This document shows, one piece after another, positions 1-8,471 of a stretch of 64,000 nucleotides of DNA (its first letter is position 1; the number at the start of each line of letters is the position of its first letter). The stretch is taken from contig DUMF01000006.1 in NCBI GenBank assembly GCA_012840015.1, positions 1-64,000 of the forward strand, given 5' to 3'. Below the pieces are notes generated by a model. That model ran no database searches. It was not told the DNA's origin and saw only the letters and a list, made by a program, of their open reading frames with translations. A program made the position numbers and the translations under genes. The DNA is from Bacillota bacterium (GTDB lineage Bacteria; Bacillota; Sulfobacillia; DUMF01).

Positions 1-480
1 CAGTCCCCTCTACATCGGGGTGAGTGGTGCAACGACTGCGCTCCAGCCACATGATCGCTTGGGCTGGAATCTTTCAGTCCCCTCTACATCGGGGTGAGTG
101 GTGCAACTTGATGTCGGTGGCTGCTACCAGCAAGGCGTCGATTTCTTTCAGTCCCCTCTACATCGGGGTGAGTGGTGCAACTTCGCACCGGACAAGCCAT
201 GGCAGGATTTGCTAAGGGACTTTCAGTCCCCTCTACATCGGGGTGAGTGGTGCAACCTCATACAGCGTGAAGTTCCTCGCAATCTTCAAGGATACCTTTC
301 AGTCCCCTCTACATCGGGGTGAGTGGTGCAACATCCGAGCGTTGGACAGGTACAGCATCACCGAAAAGCTTTCAGTCCCCTCTACATCGGGGTGAGTGGT
401 GCAACAAGGGGCGGGGCCGCTTTCAGCTTGCGGTAAAAGTACACTTTCAGTCCCCTCTACATCGGGGTGAGTGGTGCAAC
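1..480 (-). CRISPR. CRISPR array, 7 repeats (first truncated), 6 spacers
   Basis: A 37-bp repeat occurs at 71-107, 145-181, 220-256, 296-332, 369-405 and 444-480, with a 33-bp partial copy at 1-33 cut by the window edge. All copies are identical. Spacers are 36-39 bp and unrelated to one another. On the plus strand the repeat begins CTTTCAGTCCCC and ends GTGAGTGGTGCAAC. Read on the minus strand it begins GTTGCACC and ends ACTGAAAG, the usual orientation for type I repeats with an 8-nt 5' crRNA tag, so I infer transcription leftward with the leader to the right of 480. The last copy is intact, as expected at a leader end. The array continues beyond the window on the left. Confidence 0.97.
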
Positions 481-1488
481 CGAGAGTGGTTGGGAGGCGA
501 ATGGGTGCTTGAGCAGGGCAGGTGGGAGGGCATACGCGGGGGGCAGGAGATAAAGCAGCCGACTGTAGTGATTCTGCAGTAGGAAGCGGCTCTTGCGTCG
601 GGAAGAAAAGCGCCTGTAGACGGAGGAACGAGTCGGTTAGGTGAGCAGATAAATGATCGTGTAGGAGCTACGCCGGCGAGCGTCGGGAGATGCCGAGGCT
701 GAACTGCCATTGGTTGCCCTCCTTTCTGTCGTAGGGTTGCGGTTTGTGGCGCTCGCTGAGTTAAAGAATTCTCCAGCTTTGTTGCCGGTTCCTTCTTGTG
801 GGTGTATGGCAGGTGTGGTGGCCTGCCGTGGGAGGGCCGAGAGTGGGTTAGGGCTGATATCCGGGAGGTGGCAGTGCATTGAAGGCAATGGAAGGTGGAC
901 GCTGCTGTGTCGCCGCTTGCGGCTGTCTCGCCTGAAGGGTGGATGTGAGTATCAGGCTGGGATCACCCCATTTAGCACTGAATCCTTCCGAACGACCGCG
1001 GGCGTTAGCTGGTGTCATGGGACCGTGGGCAGTGACTGCCTGCAAACCACAGCGTTTCAGGAGCCTCGTTTGCGCGATTCTCTTGCAGTTGTGAGAGAAA
1101 GACACTGGGGACCCACGTTGGTGGGATTGAAGGCGCTGAGACTGAACAGGCCGCGGGTCTGGAGAAGCTGCCGTGGTCTCCAGCTCGTGTCTCGACGGGA
1201 CGAAGGTCAGGGTGGGGGAGGAAGTTGCGGGGTTTAGGATGAGCCGGCTAGCGCGGCCTGGTGCCCAAGGGTATCATCGGAAAACGTCACTCAGTGATGA
1301 TAGAGTTATCGGGTCTAACCGCTGGTTAGCGGGAGGTATGCGTTGAACCACTTCCGCTGCCTCTTATCGTTGGAAACAGGCCTGGTTACATGCAGGAGCC
1401 CTGCAAGTTAATCGTGCTTTACGAAGACGAAGGCCTGCCATGATCCGTTAGGGCGTACTGTGATTCGGCGTTCTCAGGCTTGGCCATC
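481..1488. other. Gene-free interval between CRISPR array and csa1; probable leader next to the array
   Basis: About 1 kb with no open frame that resembles a protein. If the array is transcribed leftward, its leader and promoter lie in the part adjoining position 480, but the sequence is GC-rich and I see no clear AT-rich leader or convincing promoter. A small nested palindrome, CTAACC-GCT-GGTTAG, lies near 1315-1329. The interval is also downstream of the minus-strand cas operon, so it would hold that operon's terminator; I do not see an obvious one. Confidence 0.4.
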
Positions 1489-2418
1489 TCAGACACTGCA
1501 CTCCGGGGCATACGGGCACTGATCGTAGCACTCCTCGGACTTCCCGGGGTCCAATTCGTCGGAGACGATCCTCATCTTCTGGTCTCGTTCCTCGATGAAC
1601 CATTGTCTGAGCTCGTCATCGATTAGGTGAAACTCCCTCTTTATCACCACACGATCGCCCTGGAAATCGACGTACACGATGCATCCGATGTCTACCGGGA
1701 ACTCGTATATTGCCTCCATCACCATGGCGTAACCCGTGGTTCCCAACCTATGAAAATCGCGAGGTTTCCCATACTTGAGATCCAGTACCATTGGTTCCGT
1801 GAAAGTGCAGGCATCTGCGCTCAAGTTCCTGCTCAAACCGAGAAACGTTCCATCCAATTTCTGCTCAACCACAACTGGCACGGCCAGAGCCACCAAGGCG
1901 TCTTCACCTACGTATGGCTGCCGCGAAAGCACGTCTTGCAGGCGTGCGATAATTCGCGAGGATTCAAACTGCCATACCGATTCCGCTCGTTGTCGGGCCA
2001 GTTCGGACGATCCTTCGGGCATTTGCTGAACGAGGGCCGGGATATAATCGTTGCCGTCAGGCTGGAGGAGTTCCGACACAATCTGGCGGTAGTTCTGCAC
2101 GCCGTGCTGATAAATGAGGCGCTTTGCCTTGACCAGGACTTTGCTTACCACTTCGTGAATGAGAGATCCCATCATCATAGCCTCGTTGGGACGGGCCTTG
2201 ATGTTCCGAACCCGTCTCAGAAACAAATCTCTAGCCGTGGGGCAGTAACACGAGGCCACCTCATAGACGCCGAGCCTCACGGCATAAATAGGCTCTAAAG
2301 GTGGCCTATGCCAGTTCCATCCACGCAGTTCTTCATTGACCTCAGCTGCTCGTGCTTTTGGGATGAGACCCTTGACCAAGATCTTTCTTTCCTCATCTGA
2401 GAGGAAATACACCGTCAT
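1489..2418 (-). CDS. csa1: CRISPR-associated protein Csa1 (Cas4-like, type I-A adaptation)
   Basis: The product is 309 aa from the chosen ATG. The N-terminus (MTVYFLSDEERKIL) followed by EELRGWNWHRPPLEP and the EVASCYCPTARDLFLRR segment are characteristic of Csa1. Csa1 is a RecB-type nuclease relative with an iron-sulfur site that works with Cas1, Cas2 and Cas4 in spacer acquisition. A C-terminal cysteine cluster (C-YDQ-CPYAPEC) fits the Fe-S binding end. The frame is open 17 codons further upstream (to 2469), but the ATG at 2418 follows an AAAGGTGG site and matches the usual N-terminus. It is the last gene of the leftward cas operon, 80 bp after cas4. Confidence 0.88.
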   Translation of the reverse strand: MTVYFLSDEERKILVKGLIPKARAAEVNEELRGWNWHRPPLEPIYAVRLGVYEVASCYCPTARDLFLRRVRNIKARPNEAMMMGSLIHEVVSKVLVKAKRLIYQHGVQNYRQIVSELLQPDGNDYIPALVQQMPEGSSELARQRAESVWQFESSRIIARLQDVLSRQPYVGEDALVALAVPVVVEQKLDGTFLGLSRNLSADACTFTEPMVLDLKYGKPRDFHRLGTTGYAMVMEAIYEFPVDIGCIVYVDFQGDRVVIKREFHLIDDELRQWFIEERDQKMRIVSDELDPGKSEECYDQCPYAPECSV

Positions 2419-2498
2419 CCCACCTTTCGCGCGTCGATTCTGACCGGGAAGCTTCCAGACGGCTGCCAAGTACGTTGTCAGGCGGCGTACCTCGCGCC

Positions 2499-3086
2499 TT
2501 ATCTCACGTCATTGCAGAACCTGATGTGCTCACATTCTCGACACCGTTGAATGGACCTGCTCAGAGGAGGTAAGCGTTCCGACCGGATCATATTTCTTAT
2601 GGCTCCCATAATCCTCAGACAATGGAGTCTGGCGTTTGGGGTGATCTGGATAGGCCACAGTCTCTTCTCACCTTCCGACGTACACACGAAACCACATCGC
2701 ACAGGCCGCTTCATCACGTCTTCGAGCAGGAGTGCATAAGCGGTCAGCTGGTATTTGTGGTTCAGGCCTGGCGGTCGAGCCGTATCTTTGAATTCCACGG
2801 GGAAATATCCGGCAGGGCTCACTATCAGTAAGTCTAAGAGCCCGTTCAAGCCGAGCCTTTCCGATCGAAGGTAGACCCCGAACTGCCTTTCGCCTTCGTC
2901 CAGGCGGTATCGCCGCAAGCTCCTGCGATTCTCATAACCCTGAAACTCCAGATGCCGTTCTTTGCCGTACTCCATTTTTCTAGTGATCTTGGTTTTGAGT
3001 GGCATCACATAATCGAAGTAGACCACTCTCGGGCAGTAAACGAATTGCTTTATGTCGGAAACCCGCAGCTCCATCGGTAACCTCAC
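2499..3086 (-). CDS. cas4: CRISPR-associated exonuclease Cas4
   Basis: The product is 195 aa. It has the Cas4 plan: an N-terminal cysteine in FVYCPRVVYFDY, the nuclease core with GLLDLL...VEFKD (PD-(D/E)XK-like Asp and Glu-Val-Lys equivalents, residues about 80-100), a conserved Q-Y in KYQLTAYALLLED, and a C-terminal CRECEHIRFC cluster for the 4Fe-4S site. Cas4 trims prespacers and helps select the PAM. The GTG start at 3086 overlaps the TGA of cas2 (GTGA), which suggests coupled translation. An ATG four codons later (3074) is an alternative start. Confidence 0.92.
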   Translation of the reverse strand: MRLPMELRVSDIKQFVYCPRVVYFDYVMPLKTKITRKMEYGKERHLEFQGYENRRSLRRYRLDEGERQFGVYLRSERLGLNGLLDLLIVSPAGYFPVEFKDTARPPGLNHKYQLTAYALLLEDVMKRPVRCGFVCTSEGEKRLWPIQITPNARLHCLRIMGAIRNMIRSERLPPLSRSIQRCRECEHIRFCNDVR

Positions 3087-3493
3087 TTTCTGCTCCCACC
3101 CGGAGTCACAGAGTCTTCGGCCACGCGGACGCCCTTCGTTGGGAACCTTACAGGTCTGCTCTGAGCACTACTTGGCGTTATGGGAGACATGCCATCTTCG
3201 GAAATGGCGAGGGGTTCTTCCTCGAACTCTGGATAGGATAGGCTCTGGCCGATTTGACGGCTCAAGGCCATGTCCTTTTCGCAGATTGGGTAGAACTGGA
3301 TGTTGCCTTTCGCTTTCCCGAGTACCCGCTTCAAACGCTTCTGCAGTTCTTCCAGGCGGTTGTGGGTGAGATAACCTCTGAACGCGCTATACTGAATTCT
3401 TTCCAGGCCGTAGTCCTTGCAGGCCTCGGCCACCTTGTACCGCAGCCTGTCATCCACTATGTCGTATATGACCAGCGTCTCCACGATAGCCAC
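3083..3493 (-). CDS. cas2: CRISPR-associated endoribonuclease-like Cas2, with C-terminal extension
   Basis: The product is 136 aa. Residues 1-90 match Cas2: the first strand VIYDIVDDRLRYKVAEACKD with the conserved Asp, then ERIQYSAFRGYLTHNRLEEL and the IQFYPICEKD strand. Cas2 forms the core of the Cas1-Cas2 integrase. The remaining 45 or so residues (rich in Pro, Ser and Arg) exceed the normal 85-100 aa length and match nothing I recognise. They end by overlapping the cas4 start, so the extension could be a run-on into the cas4 junction. The gene lies 23 bp after cas1. Confidence 0.93.
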   Translation of the reverse strand: MAIVETLVIYDIVDDRLRYKVAEACKDYGLERIQYSAFRGYLTHNRLEELQKRLKRVLGKAKGNIQFYPICEKDMALSRQIGQSLSYPEFEEEPLAISEDGMSPITPSSAQSRPVRFPTKGVRVAEDSVTPGGSRK

Positions 3494-3516
3494 CTACCCG
3501 GTATATCAACTCCAGC

Positions 3517-4527
3517 CTACCATCCCGCTACGAACGCTCTGTACCGCCCTTCCCGGCGCACATGAGCTGCCACTGCCCTCGCTTGCCTTTGTATGATTGC
3601 CTTCAATGCAAGCTTCTTCCCATCGTAGGTGTCTTGAGCTTCGAGCCGTTCTCCAATGCGCTCAGCGATTTCACGCCTGGTTTCTAAGGTCAACCCCTGC
3701 TTATCCATCCCTATCCTCATGCCTCTTAGGACTGCTACGATGAGCGGGCGGTCGATCAAATGAGGCCGAAACTCCTCGACCAAGTCCAGCACGAGCGAAG
3801 GTTTGCCGGGTCTATCCACGTGAATGAAACCAGCGAATTCGTCGAGGCCGGCTAGAATCACCGCGCCCCATACCGTGTGGTAAAGTATGCCATACCCGTA
3901 GTTCAGCATAGAGTTCAGAGGATCGGTTGCCTCGCGATGTTCTCTCCCGGGGAAATCCACCTTGGAGGACACGAGCTTCTTCAAGCATTCCCAATAGTGC
4001 GTGGCAGCTCTCCCTTCTATTGAAAGCAGTTGTGGGCGTAGCTCGTCAATCGTCGTACCCCCGAGCCTGTCTATCTCGCGACGCACCGAGTCTATTCTCG
4101 AGGCGGCATCATAAAGGCTTTCGTACATCACCGGATCGGATTCTTTCCGATGCTTGGCGAAATACCGCAAAACATTGGCCTGATTGTGGACCTTCCCCAT
4201 GACAAACGCCCTGCCCAGCTCAGCTCCGCGCACGTCGGAATACGCCGCAAGCTGCTCCCTTCTGGTCATGACAGTCCCAACGAGGTTGGGCGAGACGATT
4301 TTTGCGTAAGGGGAACCCGAGGAACTAACGAAGTTTATTTGGATGCCGTGCTCCACGCATTCTCGGAGAAAATCTGTGGATAAACCAACACCAGGGCACG
4401 CGATAGTAACTTGTTCCACGTTAGCAAAAGGAACTTCGAGAGCTACCTGTCCGTTCTTCTTGACTACCAGGCGCTCGCTCCTCTTGGAGAGAAAAGTACC
4501 GAACTCATCCAGAATCAGGTGCTCCAC
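3517..4527 (-). CDS. cas1: CRISPR-associated integrase Cas1
   Basis: The product is 336 aa, a normal Cas1 length. It has an N-terminal beta domain (residues 1-75) and a helical catalytic domain. The metal-binding triad is visible as Glu171 (LLSIEGRAATHYW), His236 (AGFIHVDRPGKPSL) and Glu251 (LDLVEEFRP). The DPLNSMLNYGYGILY signature is also present. Cas1 integrates new spacers together with Cas2. Its start overlaps the end of cas6 by 23 bp and cas2 follows closely, so cas6-cas1-cas2-cas4-csa1 reads as one operon. Confidence 0.97.
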   Translation of the reverse strand: MEHLILDEFGTFLSKRSERLVVKKNGQVALEVPFANVEQVTIACPGVGLSTDFLRECVEHGIQINFVSSSGSPYAKIVSPNLVGTVMTRREQLAAYSDVRGAELGRAFVMGKVHNQANVLRYFAKHRKESDPVMYESLYDAASRIDSVRREIDRLGGTTIDELRPQLLSIEGRAATHYWECLKKLVSSKVDFPGREHREATDPLNSMLNYGYGILYHTVWGAVILAGLDEFAGFIHVDRPGKPSLVLDLVEEFRPHLIDRPLIVAVLRGMRIGMDKQGLTLETRREIAERIGERLEAQDTYDGKKLALKAIIQRQARAVAAHVRREGRYRAFVAGW

Positions 4528-5509
4528 GACGGTTCACCAGCCTGTATTGGCCGAGCCCGAAAGTGGTCCCTTTCCCCACGTGAATCAGCTCACCCAGCAT
4601 CAGTAGGGATCCGAACGGCTCGATATCCCCGGAGTAGGTCACGGTCCCAATTATGCCGCCCATGTTCATTGAAGCTTTCTGTCTGGTGGAGTAGCGCTCC
4701 CAGTCGACCCAGCGCAGGCGAGAATCGACGGTCCTAACTCCCGTAGCCTCCTTGATGAGTGCGGCAAAATCGAGGTCCGGCTCAATCCCGTGATAGAAGT
4801 ACGCGATGGTGGAGTACCGCCGTAGCAGTGACCTCAATAGAACGTGGAACGGCGGCGAAGCTACGAACTCATTTTCGTATTTCAATCTAGTCATGGTCAG
4901 GAACTCTACGGTGAGTGGATTCCAGGACCGGAGGCGCGTCTCCTCGTCGATCTGCTGACCGGTTACGATTAGCGAGTCGTTAGGGCTATATACGATCTTT
5001 CCGTCGAAAACCGTAAATTCGTCAGGATAGAGTGGGTTAAACATCCGGACCCTTTCCAGTTCGACTTTTCCCCTCTTGCCGTTTTGTTTACTGCCAAGCC
5101 CATCATGCCCGAGCTCGTTCAAGGCTACGATGAAATAAGGCAGGTATTCGATAGCCCAGCCTGCGAGCACAACCCAGAAAACGATTTGGTCGTCGGGAGC
5201 ATACTCGAGCTTTGCATCCAGCGGTGGCCTCAGGACGAAAGGCCGCGGCACGTTCTCCAAGTTCCGGAGGCGCGTGGAGTTGTTGGGCGGTCCTGGCTCG
5301 AATATTTTGCCGTAAGGGCATGCGCTGCGGAGATCGCACGGAGAACAGTCGTTCAGCCCTCGTTCGCTGCAAGTTATCCTGCGGAAGATCGTGCCAAAAG
5401 CTCCCCGAAGCGCGCTGCCTTTATAAGGCGGAAGCAGTACCTTGCTCTGGACTCTGAACGAGAACTCAAACAGGGCTATTCTAATGTCGCCCAAGGCAAC
5501 AACGCTCAT
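4505..5509 (-). CDS. cas6: CRISPR RNA-processing endoribonuclease Cas6 (RAMP)
   Basis: The product is 334 aa from the ATG at 5509, which follows GGAGGG at good spacing; the frame is open 47 codons further upstream but that part is not Cas6-like. The N-terminal LPPYKGSALRGAFGTIFRR block and nearby cysteines (CSPCDLRSACPYGKIFEP), the FTVFD strand and the C-terminal glycine-rich loop GKGTTFGLGQYRL are hallmarks of the COG5551-type Cas6 family. It would cut the pre-crRNA within repeats to leave the ACUGAAAG tag. It is the first gene of the leftward operon and is divergent from the WYL regulator. Confidence 0.88.
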   Translation of the reverse strand: MSVVALGDIRIALFEFSFRVQSKVLLPPYKGSALRGAFGTIFRRITCSERGLNDCSPCDLRSACPYGKIFEPGPPNNSTRLRNLENVPRPFVLRPPLDAKLEYAPDDQIVFWVVLAGWAIEYLPYFIVALNELGHDGLGSKQNGKRGKVELERVRMFNPLYPDEFTVFDGKIVYSPNDSLIVTGQQIDEETRLRSWNPLTVEFLTMTRLKYENEFVASPPFHVLLRSLLRRYSTIAYFYHGIEPDLDFAALIKEATGVRTVDSRLRWVDWERYSTRQKASMNMGGIIGTVTYSGDIEPFGSLLMLGELIHVGKGTTFGLGQYRLVNRRGAPDSG

Positions 5510-5604
5510 AGCACCCTCCGTAATTCTTTCTCTCACTAAATTTCTACATGAAGTGAGGCGTTTCCTCTCATGAGTTGCCAAAACATGCAGGATTTTGAAG
5601 CCTT

Positions 5605-5621
5605 TTGCAGAAAATGCAAAT
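5605..5621. promoter_or_regulatory. Inverted repeat in the cas6/WYL divergent promoter region, candidate operator
   Basis: TTTGCA-N5-TGCAAA is a perfect 6-bp inverted repeat in the 161-bp region between the divergent starts of cas6 (5509) and the WYL regulator (5671). Its place between two divergent transcripts makes it a candidate binding site for the WYL protein. That role is inference from position and symmetry only. Confidence 0.4.
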
Positions 5622-5670
5622 GGAGGCAATGGCGACCGTCGGGACTGCAAGCTAACCAGGAGGCGAAAGG

Positions 5671-6747
5671 ATGTCGCGAAGTTCCTCGGCTCAGGCCGGT
5701 ATTAAGCCGGGCTTGGGGACGAACTTGGTGGGATTCTGGAGGCTTTGCGAGATTCACCGGCTGATATCAGAAGGGAGTTACCCCAATTGCAGTTCCCTTG
5801 CCAAACGTTTCGAGGTACACCCCAGGACCGTCGAGCGAGATATCGAGCGCCTGAGGGATCTGTTCGCCGCCCCGGTGGCTTACGATCCAATCCGCCGCGG
5901 GTATTACTACACTGAGCCTTTCAGTCTCCCCGCGATGCGTTTGAAGGAAGGGGAAGCCATCGCTTTATTCCTCGGCCAGAAGATCCTCTTGCAATGCAAG
6001 GGTACTCCCTTTGAGCAGTTCGTACGCCAGGCCATGCAGAAAATCAGGGTGTTCCTGCCACACGAGGTAGAAATCAATCTGGAACGAATGGTTGGAGCCG
6101 TCTCATTTCACGTCGAACCACTGCGGGGAGAAGAGGTCCGGGTGGCAGAAATTTATCAGGCACTGGTGCAAGCCATCGAAGAGCGCCGAACTGTGGAAGT
6201 GAATTACTTCACTGCGAGCAGGGGCGTTACAACTCGGCGACGCATTGATCCGTATCATTTGCGTTTCGTGGATGGTGCATGGTACTGCATCGGGTACTGC
6301 CATTCTAGGTCTTCGGTTCGCACTTTCGCTCTGGACAGGATGTCCGCACTTACCGTGACACAGGATCGCTTTGAGTATCCGGCCGATTTTTCACTGGAGG
6401 AGTACCTGGCCGATGCCTGGGTCATAGAGAGGGGCGTGCCGAGAAACGTAGTTATCCAATTCGATACCCAGGAAGCTCCCTATATTCGGGGGAGGCAATG
6501 GCACCCGAGCCAGAAGCTTGAAGAGTTACCCGACGGATCCCTGAGGATGACGCTTGTCATAGGAGGATTGGGGGAGCTCAAAAGGTGGATCATGAGCTTT
6601 GGACCTCATGCGGTTGTGATAGACCCGGAAGAGCTGAGGGCTGAGATCGTATCTGACCTGCGCCGGGCGCTGGAACAGTATGAGGGCATGGTTGCCCCTT
6701 CCGTTCGCGTTGCAGAAGGGCGAGAGGGGCGCTCCGACACTGCGTGA
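5671..6747 (+). CDS. HTH/WYL-domain transcriptional regulator
   Basis: The product is 358 aa. Residues about 25-90 form a DeoR/HTH_11-like winged helix (NCSSLAKRFEVHPRTVERDIERL). Residues about 145-235 carry the WYL domain (VEVNYF...RRRIDPYHLRFVDGAWYCIGYCHSR...TFALDRM), and the C-terminal WCX extension ends near residue 335. WYL regulators bind nucleic acid ligands and often control CRISPR or other defence loci. The ATG has AGGAGG 6 nt upstream. It is divergent from cas6 and precedes the interference genes on the same strand, so control of one or both is likely. Confidence 0.9.
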   Translation: MSRSSSAQAGIKPGLGTNLVGFWRLCEIHRLISEGSYPNCSSLAKRFEVHPRTVERDIERLRDLFAAPVAYDPIRRGYYYTEPFSLPAMRLKEGEAIALFLGQKILLQCKGTPFEQFVRQAMQKIRVFLPHEVEINLERMVGAVSFHVEPLRGEEVRVAEIYQALVQAIEERRTVEVNYFTASRGVTTRRRIDPYHLRFVDGAWYCIGYCHSRSSVRTFALDRMSALTVTQDRFEYPADFSLEEYLADAWVIERGVPRNVVIQFDTQEAPYIRGRQWHPSQKLEELPDGSLRMTLVIGGLGELKRWIMSFGPHAVVIDPEELRAEIVSDLRRALEQYEGMVAPSVRVAEGREGRSDTA

Positions 6748-6800
6748 CGGGGTTGCCCCTGTAGTATCGAGGGGAGAGATAACTGCGGAGGCGGGGGCCG

Positions 6801-7466
6801 ATGAAGTCTCTCCTTAAAGAGCTGGCAACGAGTGGGCAGTTGGACGCCTATACAGGAGACGAATTGCAGCTACCGGCCTTGATCATGGGCATTGCGCTGC
6901 TTCGGAAGGGGGCTCTCTCTGCCGGTATCAGGGCGTTGAGTGGAGTCTCGAAGTGGGGGCATGGTGAAATTGGGTTCGTGCGCTCTCTGGCTCCAAAGGA
7001 ACTCATCCTGAACGCTGCGGCTGAAGATTATCATTGCTCTTTCGGAGGCGGCTTCGAAGTAAGCGGATTGGCCTTCGTCTGGGGTGCGCTGCTGGGGGAT
7101 TCTGCTGGCAGAGTTCTGGCGTTTTACGAAGAAGCCAACGAGTTCTTCACGCGCGTGGTGGGGCTGCGTCACGAGAGGCGCCTGGAACGGGTCAAGGAAG
7201 TTTCTCCCGGAGACTGCGCCCTGCTGGTGTGGGACCCAGCCAACCCCTATGACCCAATGGCGATCCGGGTTCTGGACGACAAAGGGCGTGACCTGGGCTA
7301 TCTCCGGGCCACAGTGGCTCGTTTCCTGGTCCCGAGGATCAAGAAAGGTGCTCTCTTGAAGGCGCGGGTAGCTGCGGTGCTCGGGGAGCAGTTCGGTCCA
7401 AACGATAGGCTTCATCTGAAGGTACGTGTCAGTCCCGAGCCGGGATACGTGTCAGTAATGAATTAG
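6801..7466 (+). CDS. HIRAN-domain protein in the CRISPR locus
   Basis: The product is 221 aa. The C-terminal part (about residues 115-210) fits a HIRAN domain: the N-P-Y-D-P-M-A-I block (VWDPANPYDPMAIRVLDD), then GRDLGYLRATVARFLVPRI, and a strand-rich end. HIRAN domains bind DNA ends or stalled forks and occur alone in some CRISPR and phage-related loci. The N-terminal 110 residues, with glycine-rich hydrophobic stretches, match nothing I recognise. The gene follows the WYL gene by 53 bp with GGAGG before the ATG, so the two may be co-transcribed. Confidence 0.65.
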   Translation: MKSLLKELATSGQLDAYTGDELQLPALIMGIALLRKGALSAGIRALSGVSKWGHGEIGFVRSLAPKELILNAAAEDYHCSFGGGFEVSGLAFVWGALLGDSAGRVLAFYEEANEFFTRVVGLRHERRLERVKEVSPGDCALLVWDPANPYDPMAIRVLDDKGRDLGYLRATVARFLVPRIKKGALLKARVAAVLGEQFGPNDRLHLKVRVSPEPGYVSVMN

Positions 7467-7480
7467 GAGGGCGACTGTGC

Positions 7481-7870
7481 TTGTTTGAACAGGGCTCCTT
7501 CTGCGAGTTCTTCAGTAGGTTGACCGGGTTTCAACCCTACCCATACCAGGTTGAGACCGCACGCATGCTTTACGAAGAGCATAACGTTATACTCCGGGCT
7601 CCCACCGGGGCGGGGGAAACCCTCTCTGTCCTGGCCCCTTTTCTTTTCGGCCGGAAGACGCTGGGGCTCTCCCGCTTGATTTACGCCCTCCCACTGCGCT
7701 CTCTGGCTCATGGCGTCTTCGCGGAGGCCAAGTCGCTTGCGGAGAAGATCGGACTGCTGCCCCGGTCCGTGACCATACAGACCGGAGATAATCCCGACGA
7801 CCCGTTCTTCGATACTGGCACGATGATTATCACACATATGACCCTGCTACTGAGCAGGTCGTGTTTCTGA
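7481..7870 (+). pseudogene. Truncated Cas3-like helicase (N-terminal fragment)
   Basis: The 129-residue frame has a TTG start 10 nt after AGGAGG. It encodes the Q-motif region (PYPYQVETARMLYEE), motif I as RAPTGAGET with Glu where the ATP-binding Lys should be, motif Ia as YALPLRSLA, and the VTIQTGDNPDDPFF stretch typical of Cas3 helicases. It stops at about where motif II should start (TMIITHMTLLLSRSCF). A complete Cas3 helicase would need several hundred more residues, so this is a dead remnant of a Cas3 unlike the intact one downstream. Confidence 0.75.
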
Positions 7871-8100
7871 ACAGACTAGGTCAAGACACATTGCGAAGAC
7901 TTTTTGTGCGGATGAGGACGCAGGCAAACCAAAAGGACGTTGCCCGGAGCAAGGAGGAGGCACTGGACTGGACCAGCGTGATAGCGCACGCTAGCCGTGC
8001 GGATGGCTAGCAGTGGACCGTATTAATGACTGGTGTCTAGATAGTCACTCCAAATGATCATGGTAAAACGGTATGAAGGTTTTGCCGGGTAAACAGGTGT
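7871..8100. other. Short gene-free stretch between two helicase remnants
   Basis: No frame of useful length and no similarity I recognise. A region of weak dyad symmetry (GCTAGCC...GGCTAGC) lies near 7990-8009. The stretch is probably what is left of a deletion that joined two broken helicase genes. Confidence 0.3.
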
Positions 8101-8471
8101 TGGGGCCTGCCTTTGTCAGAATTGGTTACTAACCGAGCGCCCGAGATAGAGAAAAACATCCCAGAAGAAATAAGGGAACTTCTCCAGGCCTATACGCAAG
8201 CTAAAAGACCTATTTCCCTCTTAGCCACCAAGCTGAGGTGTTTAATCGGGTATTAGAAGATCAGGAAGTGTTCCTGGTAGCGGGGACGGCGGCAGGAAAG
8301 ACTCTGGCTATCGCCGTGCCGCTGTTCCATAAGTTGCGGCAGGGGACCCTGCCCGATGACCGGGTGCGCATGGCTTCCACGTGGGCACCACCCCCGAGAT
8401 GGTCAGTTGGCTTCTCTACTATGGCACCCTGGTGGAGGTCCTGTAGCCATACTAGCTGCGGGTGCGGGTAG
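8101..8471 (+). pseudogene. Decayed second helicase fragment with Walker A
   Basis: Two frames are needed. From 8101 one frame gives a helicase N-terminal linker (ELVTNRAPEIEKNIPEEIRE). After a frameshift near 8210 a second gives YFPLSHQAEVFNRVLEDQEV and a motif I VAGTAAGKTLAIAVPLFHKL. The sequence then loses similarity before its stop. The pattern HQAE...GTAAGKT is that of DEAD/DEAH-box superfamily 2 helicases. Motif I differs from both the fragment before it and the intact helicase after it, so this is a separate gene remnant, not a duplicate of either. Confidence 0.65.

Noticed and set aside
24-582. Three overlapping plus-strand frames with repeated QSPLHRGEW-like peptides
   Set aside because: They are translations of the CRISPR repeats and spacers; the periodic peptide is the repeat unit itself.
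710-1237. A 175-residue plus-strand frame beside the array
   Set aside because: No ribosome site, no recognisable domain, and composition typical of GC-rich noncoding DNA.
1627-2298. A 223-residue frame on the plus strand
   Set aside because: It lies opposite csa1, whose product is clearly recognisable on the minus strand.
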